From Saprospiraceae bacterium (lineage in GTDB: Bacteria; Bacteroidota; Bacteroidia; Chitinophagales; Saprospiraceae), in contig JAIXOO010000068.1 in the NCBI GenBank assembly GCA_027486765.1, positions 1-52,023 on the forward strand: DNA of 52,023 nt, given 5' to 3'. A program made the position numbers and the translations under genes. The notes under the pieces are model-generated. The model did not search any database and was not told the origin of the DNA. It worked only from the letters and a program-made list of their open reading frames with translations. The first letter of the stretch is position 1. Every line of letters begins with the position of its first letter. Below are positions 8,061-17,798 of the stretch, in pieces.

Positions 8061-11000
8061 TTAGGAAAAATGCGGGATTTGAACGGTGATCAAAAACCCC
8101 CGGCTGGTATCCACCTGAAAAGTACCGCCAACTTGCTCCGCACGCATGCGCATATTGGACAGGCCCAAACCCGTAGTTTTGTAGGCTTTTTGCTGCACCT
8201 CACCATTGTCGTGGATGGACATTTCCAGGCCCTTGGGGCCGAATTTTTGCAGTCTTACACTCACTTTATCACCCTTGGAGTGTTTGGCGCAATTGGTGAT
8301 CGCTTCTTTGTAAATCAGGTACAGCGCCTGCCGAATTTGGGAAGGTACATTTTTGCTCAGGGCCAATTGGTCTACTTCCAGGGCAAGCAAGATGTCTTTG
8401 GGGATGAGGGTTTCCTCAGCGTGCTCGCGCATGCGGTCGATCAGGTTTTCAAGTTTGTCCTTGCGCGCATCGATGGCCCACACGGTATCCCGCATGCGCG
8501 ACATGGCGCTGCGGCTCAATTCGCTGATGCGTTGAAGCTTGGGTTTGGTCTTTTCTGGGGCGGTTAACTCCAGAATTTCGGATTGCATGGCCAGACCCGA
8601 AAGCAGCGTTCCCACATCGTCGTGCAAATCGCTGGATATCCGTACCCGGATGCGCTCAATTTTGAGGGCTTGCTGGAGGCGGTAGTTAAAGATACCGTAG
8701 GCGATGGCGGTGATGGTGGAGATGCAAAGGAGGTAAAACCACCAGGTACGATACCAGGGGGTGAGGATGAAAAAAGACAGTTGTTTGGCCATTTGTTTTG
8801 GCATCCAAATGCCGTCCGAATTGGTCGAGATGACCTCCAGCGTATAAGCGCCGGGAGGCAATTTGGAAAAACGGACGAAACCTGGATTAGGTGTTTCAAC
8901 CCAGGTTTCGTCTTGTCCACGTAGGCGGTATTTGAGCTGAATTGCTTCGGGATCATTGTATTCAATGGCTAGGAAGTCAAAAGAGAGCGTGTTGTCCTGA
9001 TACCGAAGGTTGGGAATTTTTTGTAGCAACTGGATGTTCTCTTCGGTTTTGAAATCAAGGTCGTTCACCTTGATGTGTTCAATCATCAAGGGCGGAAAAC
9101 TTTGGTTGTTTTTGATTGAATCCGGGTGAAAAACATTCAGTCCATTTGGTCCTCCCAACCAGATTTTACCATCAGAAGCCTTGATCCAAGCCCGAGGGGT
9201 AAATTCCTGACTTTGCAATCCATTTGCTTGTGAAAAGCGATCCCAGTGTTTTTGCGCAGGGTGATAACGGATGAGACCATTGTTGCCCGTAAGCCAGAGG
9301 TAACCCGCATGGGGAATGATAGCATAGAAAGTTTCATGGGGGAGTCGAGGGGCAGCCTCAAGGGTGCTTTTTTGCGTTGTCCAAAGCATTTGTTTGTCTA
9401 AACTAAACAACCCTCTGCTGGAGGCAATCCATATTTTGGTGGGAGCTTCATAAAAAGTATAGCATTCACCAACCTTATCCAAGTCGAGGATTTTTTGAAG
9501 TTGGCCATTTTTTTCCTTTAAAATCAGCAAACGGTGGTAATTGTCGGCGATGTAATAGTAGCCCTGAGTGTCTTGGAAAAAAGTACTGATGTTTTGAAGA
9601 TGAAAGGCTTTGAAATTTAAGAAAGGATGGTGAGTAAAAAAAACACCCGAGAACCGGAGCTCATCAATTGTATTACGAATGGCTACCAGCGATTTTCCGT
9701 CCTTAGTACCAAAGTAGGATTTTATATCATCGTCTTGGTTAGGCAAAATGTACTGAGGCTCAAGGTAGAATTTTTTTTTGGAGAAATTCCATCGCAACAG
9801 GTTTTGTAAATAGGTGGCCCAAATGCTTCCATCTTTAGGTTGAAAAATGATTAAAAAGGGTGGCAACGGAGCCTCATTTTGATAACTAGGAATGTCAAAT
9901 TGAGTAGAATGATGTAGTAAATTTACTTGTTGGTCGAACACATAAATTCCAGGATTCAAGGTCGAGCACCATATGTTTTTTGCATTGTCTTCAAACAGGG
10001 CCTCTATTTTTTGCCCTTTTACTGAAGGCACTTGTTCAAATTTCAAACTGTTAAGTTGGGCATACGCAAGCCCCATTCCCACTTCAACGATCCAGAGTTC
10101 ACGGTCTCTATTCAGGAATAAACCTTTTAAAAAATTTGTTTTTAACCCAGTTGGGTTGTTGAAATCCGCTTTAACTTGAGCTACGAACTGACGTAATTGT
10201 TTATCGAATAGCAAAAGCCCTTTTTCTTCGGTTGAAGCTAGGAGATACCTTTGCCCATAAGGGACAATGTCCCATACCTCGCCGATTTCTTCTCCTTCAA
10301 GTTCAATGATTTGATTAATGTCTACTTCTACCCAGGCAGTATCGCGTTTAGGGTAATAAACCCCAATTCCGTCGTAGGTACTTACCCAAATGACGCTATC
10401 CCCCTCTGCATAAATGGTATTGGCATGCGCAGGATAACGGATTGGGTTGCCGTTGGAGAAATGAAAAAATTGCTTGCGTTTTTGATTGCCTGTATGAACA
10501 TCAGTAATTAATAAACCCTTCTCATCATTGTGATCAGTGGAGATGATCTGTCGTGCCTCGCCCAAGGAATCACTGATTACATAGCATCGTTCACCTTGAA
10601 GTGGATACAAAGCTTTAAATAATTTCTCTCTGGTGTTGAAATGATAAAGGTGTCCTTTTTCTCCAGTTCCAATCCGCAACCAAAGTATTCCACTCTTATC
10701 CAAATGAAAAGCATGATAGTCTCTAAAGGAGGCCTTTTTGAGGATATACTTCAAAAAAATAGCTGATTTACGCTGGTAACAATAAACTGCATCAAAAGTC
10801 GAAAACCATAAGTCTCCATTTTTATCCTCAAAGCATGGACTATTAATTGACTTATCTCCTATCTCCTCAAAAGTCTTGAGGGTATGTCCATTATAACAAT
10901 TTAAACCTTGGCGGGAGTTGAGCCAAGTCAAGCCATAGGAATCCTTGTAGATGAAAGTTTTTTCATCCAGAATTAAGCCATCTTCACGAGAAAGATGATG

Positions 11001-11087
11001 AAACTGAAATTGGGTTTTGGGTTGACTGAAACCGAACAACCCAATACCCCAAAACAGCAAAAAAATGATCTTTTTGGCGTACCACAT
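8061..11087 (-). CDS. Two-component regulator-propeller sensor histidine kinase
   Basis: A 1008-residue membrane sensor. A signal/anchor segment (residues 5-21) is followed by a long periplasmic region of repeated W-x-G/G-x-L-W blades (about 25-650). Then come a Y_Y_Y-type domain, a transmembrane helix near 765-787 and a HisKA_3-type kinase core. The phospho-acceptor is His822 in SSDLHDDVGTLLSG; the N-box is KEAITNCAKHS and the G-box TGLGLSNMRMRA. It lacks a fused receiver and AraC domain, so it needs the separate regulator encoded at 11880-12518. The start lies 1 nt from the upstream stop, indicating one transcript. Its ligand is unknown; related sensors are often tied to polysaccharides. 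Confidence 0.9.
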   Translation of the reverse strand: MWYAKKIIFLLFWGIGLFGFSQPKTQFQFHHLSREDGLILDEKTFIYKDSYGLTWLNSRQGLNCYNGHTLKTFEEIGDKSINSPCFEDKNGDLWFSTFDAVYCYQRKSAIFLKYILKKASFRDYHAFHLDKSGILWLRIGTGEKGHLYHFNTREKLFKALYPLQGERCYVISDSLGEARQIISTDHNDEKGLLITDVHTGNQKRKQFFHFSNGNPIRYPAHANTIYAEGDSVIWVSTYDGIGVYYPKRDTAWVEVDINQIIELEGEEIGEVWDIVPYGQRYLLASTEEKGLLLFDKQLRQFVAQVKADFNNPTGLKTNFLKGLFLNRDRELWIVEVGMGLAYAQLNSLKFEQVPSVKGQKIEALFEDNAKNIWCSTLNPGIYVFDQQVNLLHHSTQFDIPSYQNEAPLPPFLIIFQPKDGSIWATYLQNLLRWNFSKKKFYLEPQYILPNQDDDIKSYFGTKDGKSLVAIRNTIDELRFSGVFFTHHPFLNFKAFHLQNISTFFQDTQGYYYIADNYHRLLILKEKNGQLQKILDLDKVGECYTFYEAPTKIWIASSRGLFSLDKQMLWTTQKSTLEAAPRLPHETFYAIIPHAGYLWLTGNNGLIRYHPAQKHWDRFSQANGLQSQEFTPRAWIKASDGKIWLGGPNGLNVFHPDSIKNNQSFPPLMIEHIKVNDLDFKTEENIQLLQKIPNLRYQDNTLSFDFLAIEYNDPEAIQLKYRLRGQDETWVETPNPGFVRFSKLPPGAYTLEVISTNSDGIWMPKQMAKQLSFFILTPWYRTWWFYLLCISTITAIAYGIFNYRLQQALKIERIRVRISSDLHDDVGTLLSGLAMQSEILELTAPEKTKPKLQRISELSRSAMSRMRDTVWAIDARKDKLENLIDRMREHAEETLIPKDILLALEVDQLALSKNVPSQIRQALYLIYKEAITNCAKHSKGDKVSVRLQKFGPKGLEMSIHDNGEVQQKAYKTTGLGLSNMRMRAEQVGGTFQVDTSRGFLITVQIPHFS

Positions 11088-11088
11088 C

Positions 11089-11832
11089 TTACATCCAACT
11101 CAACAGATATCGGTCAAAACTATTTTCATCGATGTCTACCTCCCTTGCTCTATTTTGCGATCGCGCGTTCATAGTAGCGTCAAATTCTACAGCTGCATTA
11201 TCACCGGCATTGCTGGTTGTAGCCTCTGGTGCACAATGTGGTGGGCAAGGCAAAGGACAAGAAATATAAACCCCATCTTCTGGTAAAGTGATTTGTTTAC
11301 TGTCGTCAGAAAACTGCGCCGAAGCTGCCAAATGTGAGGGGAAGCTAATTTGCTCCGTTTGCTGAATTTTAATCCAATAAAAATTCACCCCATTACAATC
11401 TTCGGGTTTCAAAAGTTGACGGATGGTCTCTGCGCTGAAAAAAGAAGCAAAATCGAGATCCGGCTGGGCACGACGAACCCTGACCTGAACAAGCGCAGTA
11501 TCTCTCAAAATGTTATTGGATTTTAAGATTGCAATTTCTCCACTATCTGCAATTTTTATTCTGCTCGTGAGATAGCCAGACTCGCCATCTGAAGTTTTTT
11601 GAATTTCAGCACCATCTTCAGTTACACCAACAACAATAAGGCGATTGTGCGACTCATCATTAAATGTATTGTATACGCGGATGCCTACACAATTTGACGA
11701 TGCCAACAATTGTTCCAGGATTTCTCTCTCTACGAAACTCCATCTATCATCCTCTTGAGCCTGGGTAATTTTTGTTTCAACTTCTTGACGACTATGGTTT
11801 TGCCCTGTTTCATTAAAAGTGTGAAAAGCCAT
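11089..11832 (-). CDS. Hypothetical protein with two similar halves, inside a two-component operon (247 aa)
   Basis: No named family recognised. Residues around 37-75 (REILEQLLASSNCVGIRVYN) and a second block in the middle (AETIRQLLKPEDCNGVNFYW) share the pattern xxxLLxxxxCxGxxxY, so the protein seems to hold two copies of one small domain. Single copies of this pattern occur, as I recall, in short Bacteroidota proteins of unknown role. There is no signal peptide. A Cys/Pro-rich stretch (CPLPCPPHC) precedes an acidic tail. It lies between the response regulator and the sensor kinase on one transcript, so it may modulate or be read out by that pair. Confidence 0.6.
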   Translation of the reverse strand: MAFHTFNETGQNHSRQEVETKITQAQEDDRWSFVEREILEQLLASSNCVGIRVYNTFNDESHNRLIVVGVTEDGAEIQKTSDGESGYLTSRIKIADSGEIAILKSNNILRDTALVQVRVRRAQPDLDFASFFSAETIRQLLKPEDCNGVNFYWIKIQQTEQISFPSHLAASAQFSDDSKQITLPEDGVYISCPLPCPPHCAPEATTSNAGDNAAVEFDATMNARSQNRAREVDIDENSFDRYLLSWM

Positions 11833-11879
11833 GGTTTTAGGTGTTTTATGGTTAAAAATGTAGGTTCCAGCTCAAATTC

Positions 11880-12518
11880 TCAAATCTCCCCCTCCAACGA
11901 CTTCCGAATCACTTCTGCCTTGCTGTTCACCTCCAGCGCCCGGTAAATTCGTTTGATGTGGTCCCGCACGGTATCAATGGAGATGTTGAGTTTATCCGCA
12001 ATCATTTTGTAACTCAGACCATCCACGATGCCCTGCACGATTTCCTTTTGGCGCACGGACAATAGCTCCCCCTCTTTTTGCTCCTTGGGCATAAAATGCT
12101 GGGCAATTTTGCGGGCAATGGAGGGCGACATGTAGGAGCCTCCCCGGTGTACGGTGAATACTGCCTCCCGAATGGTCGCCAGCGGCGTCCTTTTGGAAAT
12201 ATAAGAACAGGCCCCGGCACAGAGGGAGTTAAAAATGGTTTCCTCTTCTTCAAAGGTGGTCAGCATCACGATGTCGAGCTGAGGGTATTTTTGCTTGATG
12301 TGGTAAATGCCCTGGATGCCTGTCATGCCTGGTAGTTCAATGTCCAATAATAGCAAGTCGATTACTGGCCGGGACGCATCTTTGATCGCCTCCAGAAACA
12401 GCTCCACACTTTCCGCAACCAAACTGATGCTGAGGGAAGGATGTTCGCACAGAAAGTTTTCCAGGCTTTCCCGAATCAGGTTATCGTCTTCGACTATAGC
12501 AATATTGATCTTTTCCAT
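11880..12518 (-). CDS. NarL/LuxR-type response regulator
   Basis: A 212-residue regulator. The receiver domain has acidic residues EDD at 10-12, phospho-acceptor Asp59 in LLLLDIELPG and a Lys near 109. The C-terminal helix-turn-helix (about 147-205) contains SVRQKEIVQGIVDGLSYK and IADKLNISIDTVRDHI. I start at the ATG at 12518, which gives the canonical MEKINIAIVEDD opening. It is the first gene of the operon with the 247-aa unknown and the propeller kinase. The upstream palindrome at 12554-12569 is a candidate binding site for this protein. Confidence 0.9.
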   Translation of the reverse strand: MEKINIAIVEDDNLIRESLENFLCEHPSLSISLVAESVELFLEAIKDASRPVIDLLLLDIELPGMTGIQGIYHIKQKYPQLDIVMLTTFEEEETIFNSLCAGACSYISKRTPLATIREAVFTVHRGGSYMSPSIARKIAQHFMPKEQKEGELLSVRQKEIVQGIVDGLSYKMIADKLNISIDTVRDHIKRIYRALEVNSKAEVIRKSLEGEI

Positions 12519-12522
12519 ACCA

Positions 12523-12569
12523 CAAAATTGGGGGAAGAATTGAGTGTGGACAACCACATGTTGATGTGG
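12523..12569 (-). promoter_or_regulatory. Promoter and palindrome of the two-component operon
   Basis: Read on the minus strand: palindrome CCACATGTTGATGTGG (12569-12554), TTG (12553-12551), 20 nt, then CAATTTTG (12530-12523), seven of eight to TAnnTTTG. The palindrome matches the one at 8028-8043 at 15 of 16 positions and has the same spacing to the -7 box. Confidence 0.7.
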
Positions 12570-12598
12570 ATATGGTATGGGATTGGAAGGATCTTGAA

Positions 12599-13204
12599 TT
12601 ACAAGCTAACGTTCTTGTAAATCAAGGCTAAAGGTAAATGTACATCAATAGATTTGAAATAAACGGAATTACTTACGCCTGCAAACTCCTGTTCTTCCCA
12701 AATATGCGGCTCGCTGCGAAACAGGGTTAAAATTTCTGCGCTGTTTTGTTGAACAATCACGTATTCCTTGAAGGATTCCAGGGTACGGTATTTCATGAAT
12801 TTATCCTTGCGGTCGTAATCTTCGGTGGACGGGGAGAGCACTTCAACAACCAATAAGGGGTTTAAAATTGCCTGGGCCATATTTTCAGCCATAATTGGCA
12901 TTTGAGTAACCACGATGGCATCAGGGTACAGGTATACATTTAATTTTGGAAGGTAAACCTTTTGATCGCTACCAAACAATTCCAAGCCTTCTTTTTTATC
13001 CAACTCATTGCCCAAGTACTGTACAATGTTTTTTGAAATACGGTTGTGATTGACACTTCCTCCCGCCATACGAATAATTTGACCATTGTAAAATTCATGA
13101 CGCTCCCCACTGCTGCGCTCTATCTCTAGATATTCAGCAATACTATAGGTTCCAATCAACAAATCGGAATGAGTAGAATGATATTGCAAACTTGTTGCGG
13201 TCAT
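12599..13204 (-). CDS. Uma2 family (DUF820) restriction-endonuclease-fold protein
   Basis: A 201-residue PD-(D/E)xK-fold protein. The family pattern is clear: YLEIERSSGERHEFYNGQIIRMAG, then YPDAIVV with the catalytic Asp, VVEVLSPSTEDYDRKDKF with the catalytic Glu and Lys region, and KYRTLESFKEYVIV. I start at the ATG at 13204; the longer in-frame start at 13273 adds 23 residues without family similarity. These genes are abundant in some Bacteroidota and cyanobacteria and their biological role is not settled. No partner gene is evident. Confidence 0.85.
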   Translation of the reverse strand: MTATSLQYHSTHSDLLIGTYSIAEYLEIERSSGERHEFYNGQIIRMAGGSVNHNRISKNIVQYLGNELDKKEGLELFGSDQKVYLPKLNVYLYPDAIVVTQMPIMAENMAQAILNPLLVVEVLSPSTEDYDRKDKFMKYRTLESFKEYVIVQQNSAEILTLFRSEPHIWEEQEFAGVSNSVYFKSIDVHLPLALIYKNVSL

Positions 13205-13302
13205 GCTTTTATTTTGTGGAGTCAAGATAGAAACTAATCCCGAAAAAAGCAATTTTTGTCTACTTAGTTTCATTTCTAAAATAAGTAGAAAACTTTTTTC
13301 GT

Positions 13303-13310
13303 TACCTTTG
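13303..13310 (+). promoter_or_regulatory. Candidate nadA -7 box
   Basis: TACCTTTG is a perfect match to TAnnTTTG and lies 46 nt before the nadA ATG. No TTG is found at the -33 distance, so the call rests on the -7 box alone. Confidence 0.4.
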
Positions 13311-13355
13311 CGTTAGAATAACATCTAAACGTCAAATCCTTTTCAATTTCCGAAC

Positions 13356-14366
13356 ATGGACGCCATTGCAATTGCCCAAGAAAACCTGACCAAAAAAGGC
13401 TACCTCGACTTGGAGGTAGACCCTACCCTTGATCTTTTTGAGGAAATCAACCGCCTCAAAAAGGAGAAAAATGCCATCATCCTGGCGCATTATTATCAGG
13501 AGTCCGATATTCAGGACATCGCCGATTACATTGGCGATAGCCTGGGGCTTTCACGCGAGGCGGCCAATACCGATGCGGACATCATTGTATTTGCTGGCGT
13601 ACACTTCATGGCGGAAACCGCAAAGATGCTTTCCCCTCATAAAAAAGTGTTGTTGCCCGACCTCAAGGCAGGTTGCTCTCTGGCCGACTCGGCTCCAGCA
13701 CCCTTGTTCAAGAAGTTTTTGGAAAAATACCCCGACCACGTGGTCGTGAGCTACGTGAATTGTTCGGCTGAACTCAAAACCCTGACCGACATTTGCTGTA
13801 CCTCCACCAATGCGGTCGACATCATCAATAGCATCCCCAAGGATCAAAAAATCGTTTTTGCTCCTGATAAAAACCTAGGGGCCTACCTGATCAAAAAGAC
13901 GGGACGCGACATGGTACTTTGGGATGGTGCCTGCATGGTGCACGAGATTTTTTCGCAGGAAAAAATCAATAAACTGATGCGCGAGTACCCCGAAGCGGAG
14001 TTCATCGCCCACCCCGAATGTGAAGAACACTTGCTAAAGATGGCGGACTATATTGGCTCCACTACGGGCTTGTTGAAGTATACCATCAATAGCCCCAGTA
14101 AAGTGTTCATTGTGGCCACCGAAGCGGGTATCCTACACCAAATGCAAAAGTCATCGCCAGATAAAATCTTCATCCCCGCACCACCTGAAAACAATTGCGC
14201 CTGCAACGAATGCCCCCACATGCGCCTCAACACACTGGAGAAACTCTATCTCTGTATGAAGCACGAAACGCCAGAAATTCTATTGCCAGATTGGGTGATT
14301 GAACAAGGACGGGTGTGCATCGACCGGATGTTGGAGATTTCGCAGAAGGCGGGGCATATTCATTAA
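13356..14366 (+). CDS. nadA: Quinolinate synthase A
   Basis: A 336-residue [4Fe-4S] enzyme that condenses iminoaspartate with dihydroxyacetone phosphate to quinolinate in NAD synthesis. Diagnostic blocks are [51 protein letters not shown] and the C-terminal [11 protein letters not shown]. Three Cys in such blocks hold the cluster. No nadB or nadC lies nearby. It converges on rocD across a long palindrome. Confidence 0.96.
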   Translation: MDAIAIAQENLTKKGYLDLEVDPTLDLFEEINRLKKEKNAIILAHYYQESDIQDIADYIGDSLGLSREAANTDADIIVFAGVHFMAETAKMLSPHKKVLLPDLKAGCSLADSAPAPLFKKFLEKYPDHVVVSYVNCSAELKTLTDICCTSTNAVDIINSIPKDQKIVFAPDKNLGAYLIKKTGRDMVLWDGACMVHEIFSQEKINKLMREYPEAEFIAHPECEEHLLKMADYIGSTTGLLKYTINSPSKVFIVATEAGILHQMQKSSPDKIFIPAPPENNCACNECPHMRLNTLEKLYLCMKHETPEILLPDWVIEQGRVCIDRMLEISQKAGHIH

Positions 14367-14368
14367 TA

Positions 14369-14466
14369 CTAAGGTGCCTTTTTGGTGTCTATGGTTTCTT
14401 AGGTGGTGAAAAAAAACTTTTAATTTCACCACCTAAGAAACTTAAGGCACTGAAGACACACCTTAG
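14369..14466. repeat. Inverted repeat/terminator, AGGTGGTGAAA family copy 1
   Basis: Arms of 43 nt (14369-14411 and 14424-14466) pair with some mismatches in the outer half; the inner 15 nt (TTCTTAGGTGGTGAAA core) are perfect. It lies between convergent nadA and rocD, and the rocD stop codon (14463-14465) is inside the right arm. Its sequence is closely related to 38934-39040. Confidence 0.9.
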
Positions 14467-15698
14467 AAGCTCAACAGCGTTTCCCGGATAATCCCCACAC
14501 AATCCCACAACTGCTCCTCCGTGATCACCAATGGCGGTGCCAAGCGAATTTTGTTGCCATGCGTTGGTTTAGCCAGCAAGCCCCTATCCCGGAACTGCAA
14601 ACAAATCTTCCAGGCCAAATCCGAATCTTCATTCGTATTGATCACAATCGCATTCAGCAAACCCTGGCCACGTACCAACGTGAGCAAATCGGTTTCTTTC
14701 CGTAACTCATTCAGGGCACCCCGAAACATTTCCCCCATTCTCTGAGCATTGTCGGCCAGCTTTTCATCCAATACCACTTGTAATGCCGCGTGGGCGACCG
14801 CACAAGCCAGTGGATTGCCGCCATAGGTGGAGCCATGCTCGCCCGGGCGGATACACAGCATAACTTCATCATCAGCCAATACCGCCGACACTGGCAATAC
14901 ACCACCCGAAAGCGCTTTGCCCAAAATCAGGATGTCCGGCTTGATATCGTAGTGATCCAGCGCCAACATTTTCCCCGTGCGCGCGATCCCGGTCTGGATT
15001 TCGTCACCGATAAACAGCACCTGCTTTTCCCGACACATGCGAAACGCCGCAGCTAGATAGCCTGGGTCGGGAACGACTACTCCTGCTTCCCCCTGAATCG
15101 GTTCAATCAACAGCCCTGCCACATCAGGGTCTTCCAATGCAGCTTCCAAAGCGGCCAGGTTGTTGTACTCCACCATTTCCCAGCCGGGCATATACGGGCC
15201 GAAACCTCCGCGGCTGGAAGGATCGGTCGAACCCGAAATCACCGAAAGGGTACGGCCATGGAAATTGCCGGTAGCGAAGAGGATTTTGGCCCGATTGGCA
15301 GGTACCCCTTTTATTTCGTACGCCCATTTGCGACAGAGTTTGAGTGCAGTTTCCACGGCCTCTACACCTGTGTTCATGGGTAGGACTTTATCGTAGCCAA
15401 ATAGTTTGGTGATGTATTCTTCGTAAGGCCCCAATTCCGAATTGTAAAAAGCCCGCGAAATCAAGGTGAGTTTTTGTGCTTGGGTGGTCAACGCCTCAAT
15501 GATTCGAGGGTGACAATGGCCCTGATTGACCGCCGAATATGCCGAGAGGAAGTCGTAATACTGCTTGCCCTCAACATCCCATACGTGTACACCCCGGCCC
15601 CGTTCGATGACGGCTTCCAGTGGGTGATAATTGTGTGCGCCATATTGTTCTTCCTTGGCAATGAGGAATTCACTGCGGGTTGCGGTCATGGTTGCCAT
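14463..15698 (-). CDS. rocD: Ornithine-oxo-acid transaminase
   Basis: A 411-residue class III pyridoxal-phosphate aminotransferase that converts ornithine and 2-oxoglutarate to glutamate semialdehyde. Lys261 in [11 protein letters not shown] binds the cofactor; [13 protein letters not shown] and EPIQGEAGV are family blocks. The opening [19 protein letters not shown] separates ornithine aminotransferase from acetylornithine aminotransferase. The 185 nt upstream are AT-rich without a clear consensus promoter. Confidence 0.95.
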   Translation of the reverse strand: MATMTATRSEFLIAKEEQYGAHNYHPLEAVIERGRGVHVWDVEGKQYYDFLSAYSAVNQGHCHPRIIEALTTQAQKLTLISRAFYNSELGPYEEYITKLFGYDKVLPMNTGVEAVETALKLCRKWAYEIKGVPANRAKILFATGNFHGRTLSVISGSTDPSSRGGFGPYMPGWEMVEYNNLAALEAALEDPDVAGLLIEPIQGEAGVVVPDPGYLAAAFRMCREKQVLFIGDEIQTGIARTGKMLALDHYDIKPDILILGKALSGGVLPVSAVLADDEVMLCIRPGEHGSTYGGNPLACAVAHAALQVVLDEKLADNAQRMGEMFRGALNELRKETDLLTLVRGQGLLNAIVINTNEDSDLAWKICLQFRDRGLLAKPTHGNKIRLAPPLVITEEQLWDCVGIIRETLLSF

Positions 15699-15883
15699 AG
15701 CTGAAATACTTTGTAGATTAAGAGGATTGTGTCTAAAATCGGTAATAAATTTAAGCTATTGACTTTTTTTGAATTTAATTTACGTCAAATTGACTACTAT
15801 ATCCATTTTTTAAGTTAAAAAAACTTTATCTGCTTTTGCAAAATCTTGTTATTGGATGATTTGACATAAAAATTAATTATTAT

Positions 15884-17674
15884 TCATTCCGCGGTTTCTA
15901 TTTTAACCAATTCCGGTTGTTGTTCTGTTGCCTCAGCTTTCACCCTACATTCCCGGAATACCCGCTTTTCGCAAGTCCGGCAAGCCTCGTCCGGAATCAA
16001 GGTATAGAGGTATTCAATGGCATCTTTTTTGGCAATAAAGAAGTGATTTTCTCCAATTAAAGCCTTAAACCCACTATGGATCAACACGTCCTGCGCCACC
16101 AATTTGAGGTTGGACAAATATAGCCCACCCTCTCTAGCCTTCCAACGTTCGGCCTCTTCGTACAACCAATGCGCACCGGATAAACCAATAAAATTGACCC
16201 CTTCGCACAAGATGAGGCAATACTTGTGTTTGCCTTCGCGCACCTGGTCGAAAAAATCTGAAATATGATCCACCGCGCCGTAAAAAATGGGGCCATCCAG
16301 GCGGACGATTTTGATTTGTGAACATTCCCGCAACTCCGGTTTGCGCTTGATGAAAGTAAGGCTGTTGTCGGGCTTTGTTGGATCAGGAGCCATCGTTGCG
16401 ATGTGCGGAGTAGAAACTTTATACAAAAAGAAAGTTAGCGAAACCATGATGCCCATGAAAATGGCGTATTCCAAAGAAAATAAGAGGGTAGCAATAAAAG
16501 TGATGACAAAAACACTCGCCTCCAGGCGGCTGGCGCGAAAAATACGTTTGATCTCCGGGGTATCAATCAAATTAATCGATACCAATAAAATGATTCCTCC
16601 CATTCCGGCAATGGGCAAATAACTCGCCAAGGGAGCAACAAAGAGCAAGAGCACCAGTAAAATCAAAGAAGCGAATACGGCTGAAAGTGGGGTACGGGCT
16701 CCCCCCTGGTAATTGACGCCCGAACGGGTAAAAGACCCGGAACTGGCGTAGGCTGAAAAAAAGCTCCCCACAATATTCGACAAACCCTGCCCTACAAACT
16801 CCCGGTTGCTGTCAATCCTTTGCCCGGACTGGCTCCCGATGTTTTTTCCAATGGCAATGGCCGAAATGAGTCCAATCATGGCCACTGCAAAGGCACTCGG
16901 GAAAAGGGTTGAAAATTCCGATACCGAAAAGCTGGGCCAACTCAAGGGAGGGATTGCATGATCGATACTGGCAACAAAACGAATGCCTATTTCCTCCCCC
17001 CCAAACGCCACTGCACACAAGCTGCCCATGACCAAGCCGCCAATCAGATTGGGCCATTTGGGCTTCCACAATTTGAGCGCCACCGCAGTACAAAAACTGA
17101 TCACCGCCACCGAAAAAACCTGAAAATTGAACTCGTGGATTTTTTCAAAAAAAACATAAACAACTTCAAAAGCATTCAGACCATTCTTGATGCTTACCCC
17201 CGAGATGTTTTTCAACTGGCTGATCATGATCAACAGTGCCGCTCCGGTTGAAAAAGCAGTGATGACTGTGCTGGAGACAAAATTGACAAAAATGCCTAAG
17301 CGGGCCAGGCCAAAACTCAATTGAATGATGCCTACGAAGAGCGTGATGGAAAAGGCCAGAGTCACGTACTCAGTGCTTCCCGGCACTGCAAGTTGACTCA
17401 AAGCCGCAAAAATCACCAGTGAATTGGCGGTAGTAGGTCCCGACACCATGTGTAGGGAAGAACCAAAAAGCCCGGCAACAATCGGCGGAATGATGGCCGT
17501 GTATAAGCCATAAACTGGAGGCAAGCCAGCGATCATCGCAAAAGCCAAACCCTGCGGCAACACAATAATGGAACCCGTTATGCCAGCCATAAAGTCGGCT
17601 CTCAGCGTCCGGCGGTTGACCTGTTTGAACCAGTTTGGGTAAGGATTGATCGTGTTCCAGTAAGATTTTGCCAT
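15884..17674 (-). CDS. SulP family anion transporter with STAS domain
   Basis: A 596-residue inner-membrane transporter. About 11-14 membrane helices fill residues 25-420 with SulP blocks (GLPPVYGLYTAIIPPIVAGLFG, SGPTTANSLV, FFSAYASSGSFTRSGVNYQGG). A cytoplasmic STAS domain follows (about 450-560, VNFIGLSGAHWL). The tail has an unusual Cys group, CRTCEKRVFREC, that could bind a metal or be redox-active. The family carries sulfate or other anions. It follows a rhodanese gene on the same strand and faces sulfur-oxidation-type genes, so sulfate, sulfite or thiosulfate movement is an inference from context. Confidence 0.9.
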   Translation of the reverse strand: MAKSYWNTINPYPNWFKQVNRRTLRADFMAGITGSIIVLPQGLAFAMIAGLPPVYGLYTAIIPPIVAGLFGSSLHMVSGPTTANSLVIFAALSQLAVPGSTEYVTLAFSITLFVGIIQLSFGLARLGIFVNFVSSTVITAFSTGAALLIMISQLKNISGVSIKNGLNAFEVVYVFFEKIHEFNFQVFSVAVISFCTAVALKLWKPKWPNLIGGLVMGSLCAVAFGGEEIGIRFVASIDHAIPPLSWPSFSVSEFSTLFPSAFAVAMIGLISAIAIGKNIGSQSGQRIDSNREFVGQGLSNIVGSFFSAYASSGSFTRSGVNYQGGARTPLSAVFASLILLVLLLFVAPLASYLPIAGMGGIILLVSINLIDTPEIKRIFRASRLEASVFVITFIATLLFSLEYAIFMGIMVSLTFFLYKVSTPHIATMAPDPTKPDNSLTFIKRKPELRECSQIKIVRLDGPIFYGAVDHISDFFDQVREGKHKYCLILCEGVNFIGLSGAHWLYEEAERWKAREGGLYLSNLKLVAQDVLIHSGFKALIGENHFFIAKKDAIEYLYTLIPDEACRTCEKRVFRECRVKAEATEQQPELVKIETAE

Positions 17675-17685
17675 TATCTAGTGTA

Positions 17686-17761
17686 AAGCTGCGCCCCTGC
17701 GTTGTAATGCCAATAGGACCTTGTCTGCAAAATAAACAATTTTGGCATTGGGGCGCAGCTT
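17686..17761. terminator. Hairpin between the rhodanese and SulP genes
   Basis: AAGCTGCGCCCC (17686-17697) pairs with 17750-17761 and AATGCCAA (17706-17713) with TTGGCATT (17742-17749), leaving an 8-nt bulge. It may reduce read-through from the rhodanese gene into SulP or stabilise the mRNA. There is no long U-run. Confidence 0.6.
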
Positions 17762-17798
17762 CATGCTCGGCAAAATCATTTGCATACTCATCATTATT

